The notes under the pieces: generated by a model
What the model saw: only the letters and a program-made list of their open reading frames with translations
Databases searched by the model: none
What the model was told of the DNA's origin: nothing
From: Candidatus Latescibacterota bacterium
GTDB lineage: Bacteria > Latescibacterota > MVCY01
Direction of reading: 5' to 3'
Length of the DNA: 6,387 nucleotides
Assembly: GCA_030608245.1 (NCBI GenBank)
Contig: JAUWEO010000107.1
Coordinates: 1-6,387, forward strand
Program-made: the position numbers and the translations under genes
Part shown: positions 5,869 through 6,387 of the stretch, piece by piece
Layout: the number at the start of each line of letters is the position of its first letter
How positions within the stretch are numbered: the stretch's first letter is position 1

Positions 5869-6387
5869 ATGAGCTTCAAGAGTACTTGCATCATTCTTCT
5901 GTTTTCCAGTTTCTGTTTTCTATTTTCTGCTTTTCTCCCCTTGTGGGCTGAGGATGCTGAATCTGACAGTTTGTTCACCCAGGGGAAGATCCTCTTTGAA
6001 ATGGGTGAATACGAACAGGCAAAACAGAAGTTCGCCCAACATCTGACCCAGCATCCTGACGATCCGCTGGCCCTGTTCTATCTGGGAAAAACAGAGCCCG
6101 ACGGGATTAAGTCTCAGGAGTATTTCCGTTCTCTTTTGAACCGATTTCCTAACCACCAGCTGGCAGACGACGCCCTGTTCCAGGTTGCCCAATTCTGGTA
6201 TGCTAAAGGTTACTACATAACTGCTCAACAACAGTTTCTTCGGCTGTTAGAACAATACCCCCCAAGCCCGCTTGCCGCTCAGTGTCAGTATTTTATAGGG
6301 GAAATCCTGCTGGCATTGGACAAGCCAGAGCAAGCAGAAAAGCAGTTTCAGAAGCTGGTTCAGCTTTATCCCGCCTCAGAGGTGGTA
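5869..6387 (+). CDS. Exported tetratricopeptide-repeat protein, 5' part (runs off the right edge)
   Basis: An open frame of 173 codons without a stop continues past the end of the window. Residues 1-27 look like a Sec signal peptide: MSFK, a hydrophobic core (about 7-23), then LWA before EDAE, with likely cleavage after Ala27. There is no lipobox Cys, so a soluble periplasmic or secreted protein is more likely than a lipoprotein. The mature part is TPR-like helices: one repeat at about 33-64 (GKILFEMGEYEQAKQKFAQH), a shortened degenerate one at about 66-94 ending LLNRFPN, and two more at about 98-131 (ALFQVAQFWYAKGYY) and 135-169 (YFIGEILLALDKPEQAEKQF). The recurring F-x-x-L-x-x-x-YP pattern is of the type found in BamD and in the C-terminal domain of CpoB/YbgF, but the visible part does not allow a choice among these or a generic TPR protein. 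It lies 130 bases after lapA with its own ribosome binding site. The role is unknown, perhaps envelope assembly. Confidence 0.85.
   Translation, partial: MSFKSTCIILLFSSFCFLFSAFLPLWAEDAESDSLFTQGKILFEMGEYEQAKQKFAQHLTQHPDDPLALFYLGKTEPDGIKSQEYFRSLLNRFPNHQLADDALFQVAQFWYAKGYYITAQQQFLRLLEQYPPSPLAAQCQYFIGEILLALDKPEQAEKQFQKLVQLYPASEVV

Overview
The window is an ordinary-looking, entirely plus-strand stretch of bacterial chromosome of mid GC content, carrying housekeeping genes for isoprenoid synthesis, translation and the envelope. In order it holds: the 3' end of ispH (HMB-PP reductase); a complete six-domain ribosomal protein S1 gene with an unusually long charged tail; two adjacent but distinct tRNA A37 methylthiotransferases, mtaB and miaB; a small two-helix LapA/DUF1049 membrane protein; and the 5' part of an exported tetratricopeptide-repeat (TPR) protein that runs off the right edge. 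There is no gene-free stretch longer than about 130 bases, and I see no rRNA, tRNA, CRISPR array, insertion sequence or phage gene.

Spacing suggests co-transcription at least from ispH to mtaB. ispH and the S1 gene are 55 bases apart, with a hairpin between them. mtaB begins one base after the S1 stop. miaB follows after 67 bases without a convincing terminator. After miaB there is a 120-base gap with a long imperfect inverted repeat that may end or separate the transcription unit. lapA and the TPR gene follow, each with its own ribosome binding site, separated by a gap containing a short two-copy tandem repeat.

The first four genes have a common thread. IspH makes IPP and DMAPP; DMAPP is the prenyl donor for i6A37 in tRNA; MiaB converts i6A37 to ms2i6A37; MtaB does the parallel thiomethylation of t6A37; S1 delivers mRNA to the 30S subunit. 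IspH, MtaB and MiaB are all 4Fe-4S enzymes. That link is an inference from known pathways and gene order, not something the sequence proves.

The taxon cannot be fixed from this sequence. A non-fused ispH next to a long-tailed six-domain S1, a LapA protein and an exported TPR protein suggest a Gram-negative-type bacterium, possibly an uncultured candidate lineage. I found no convincing undescribed system. The items most worth a second look are the tandem duplication in the S1 tail, the palindromic intergenic repeat after miaB, and the hairpin just ahead of the S1 ribosome binding site.
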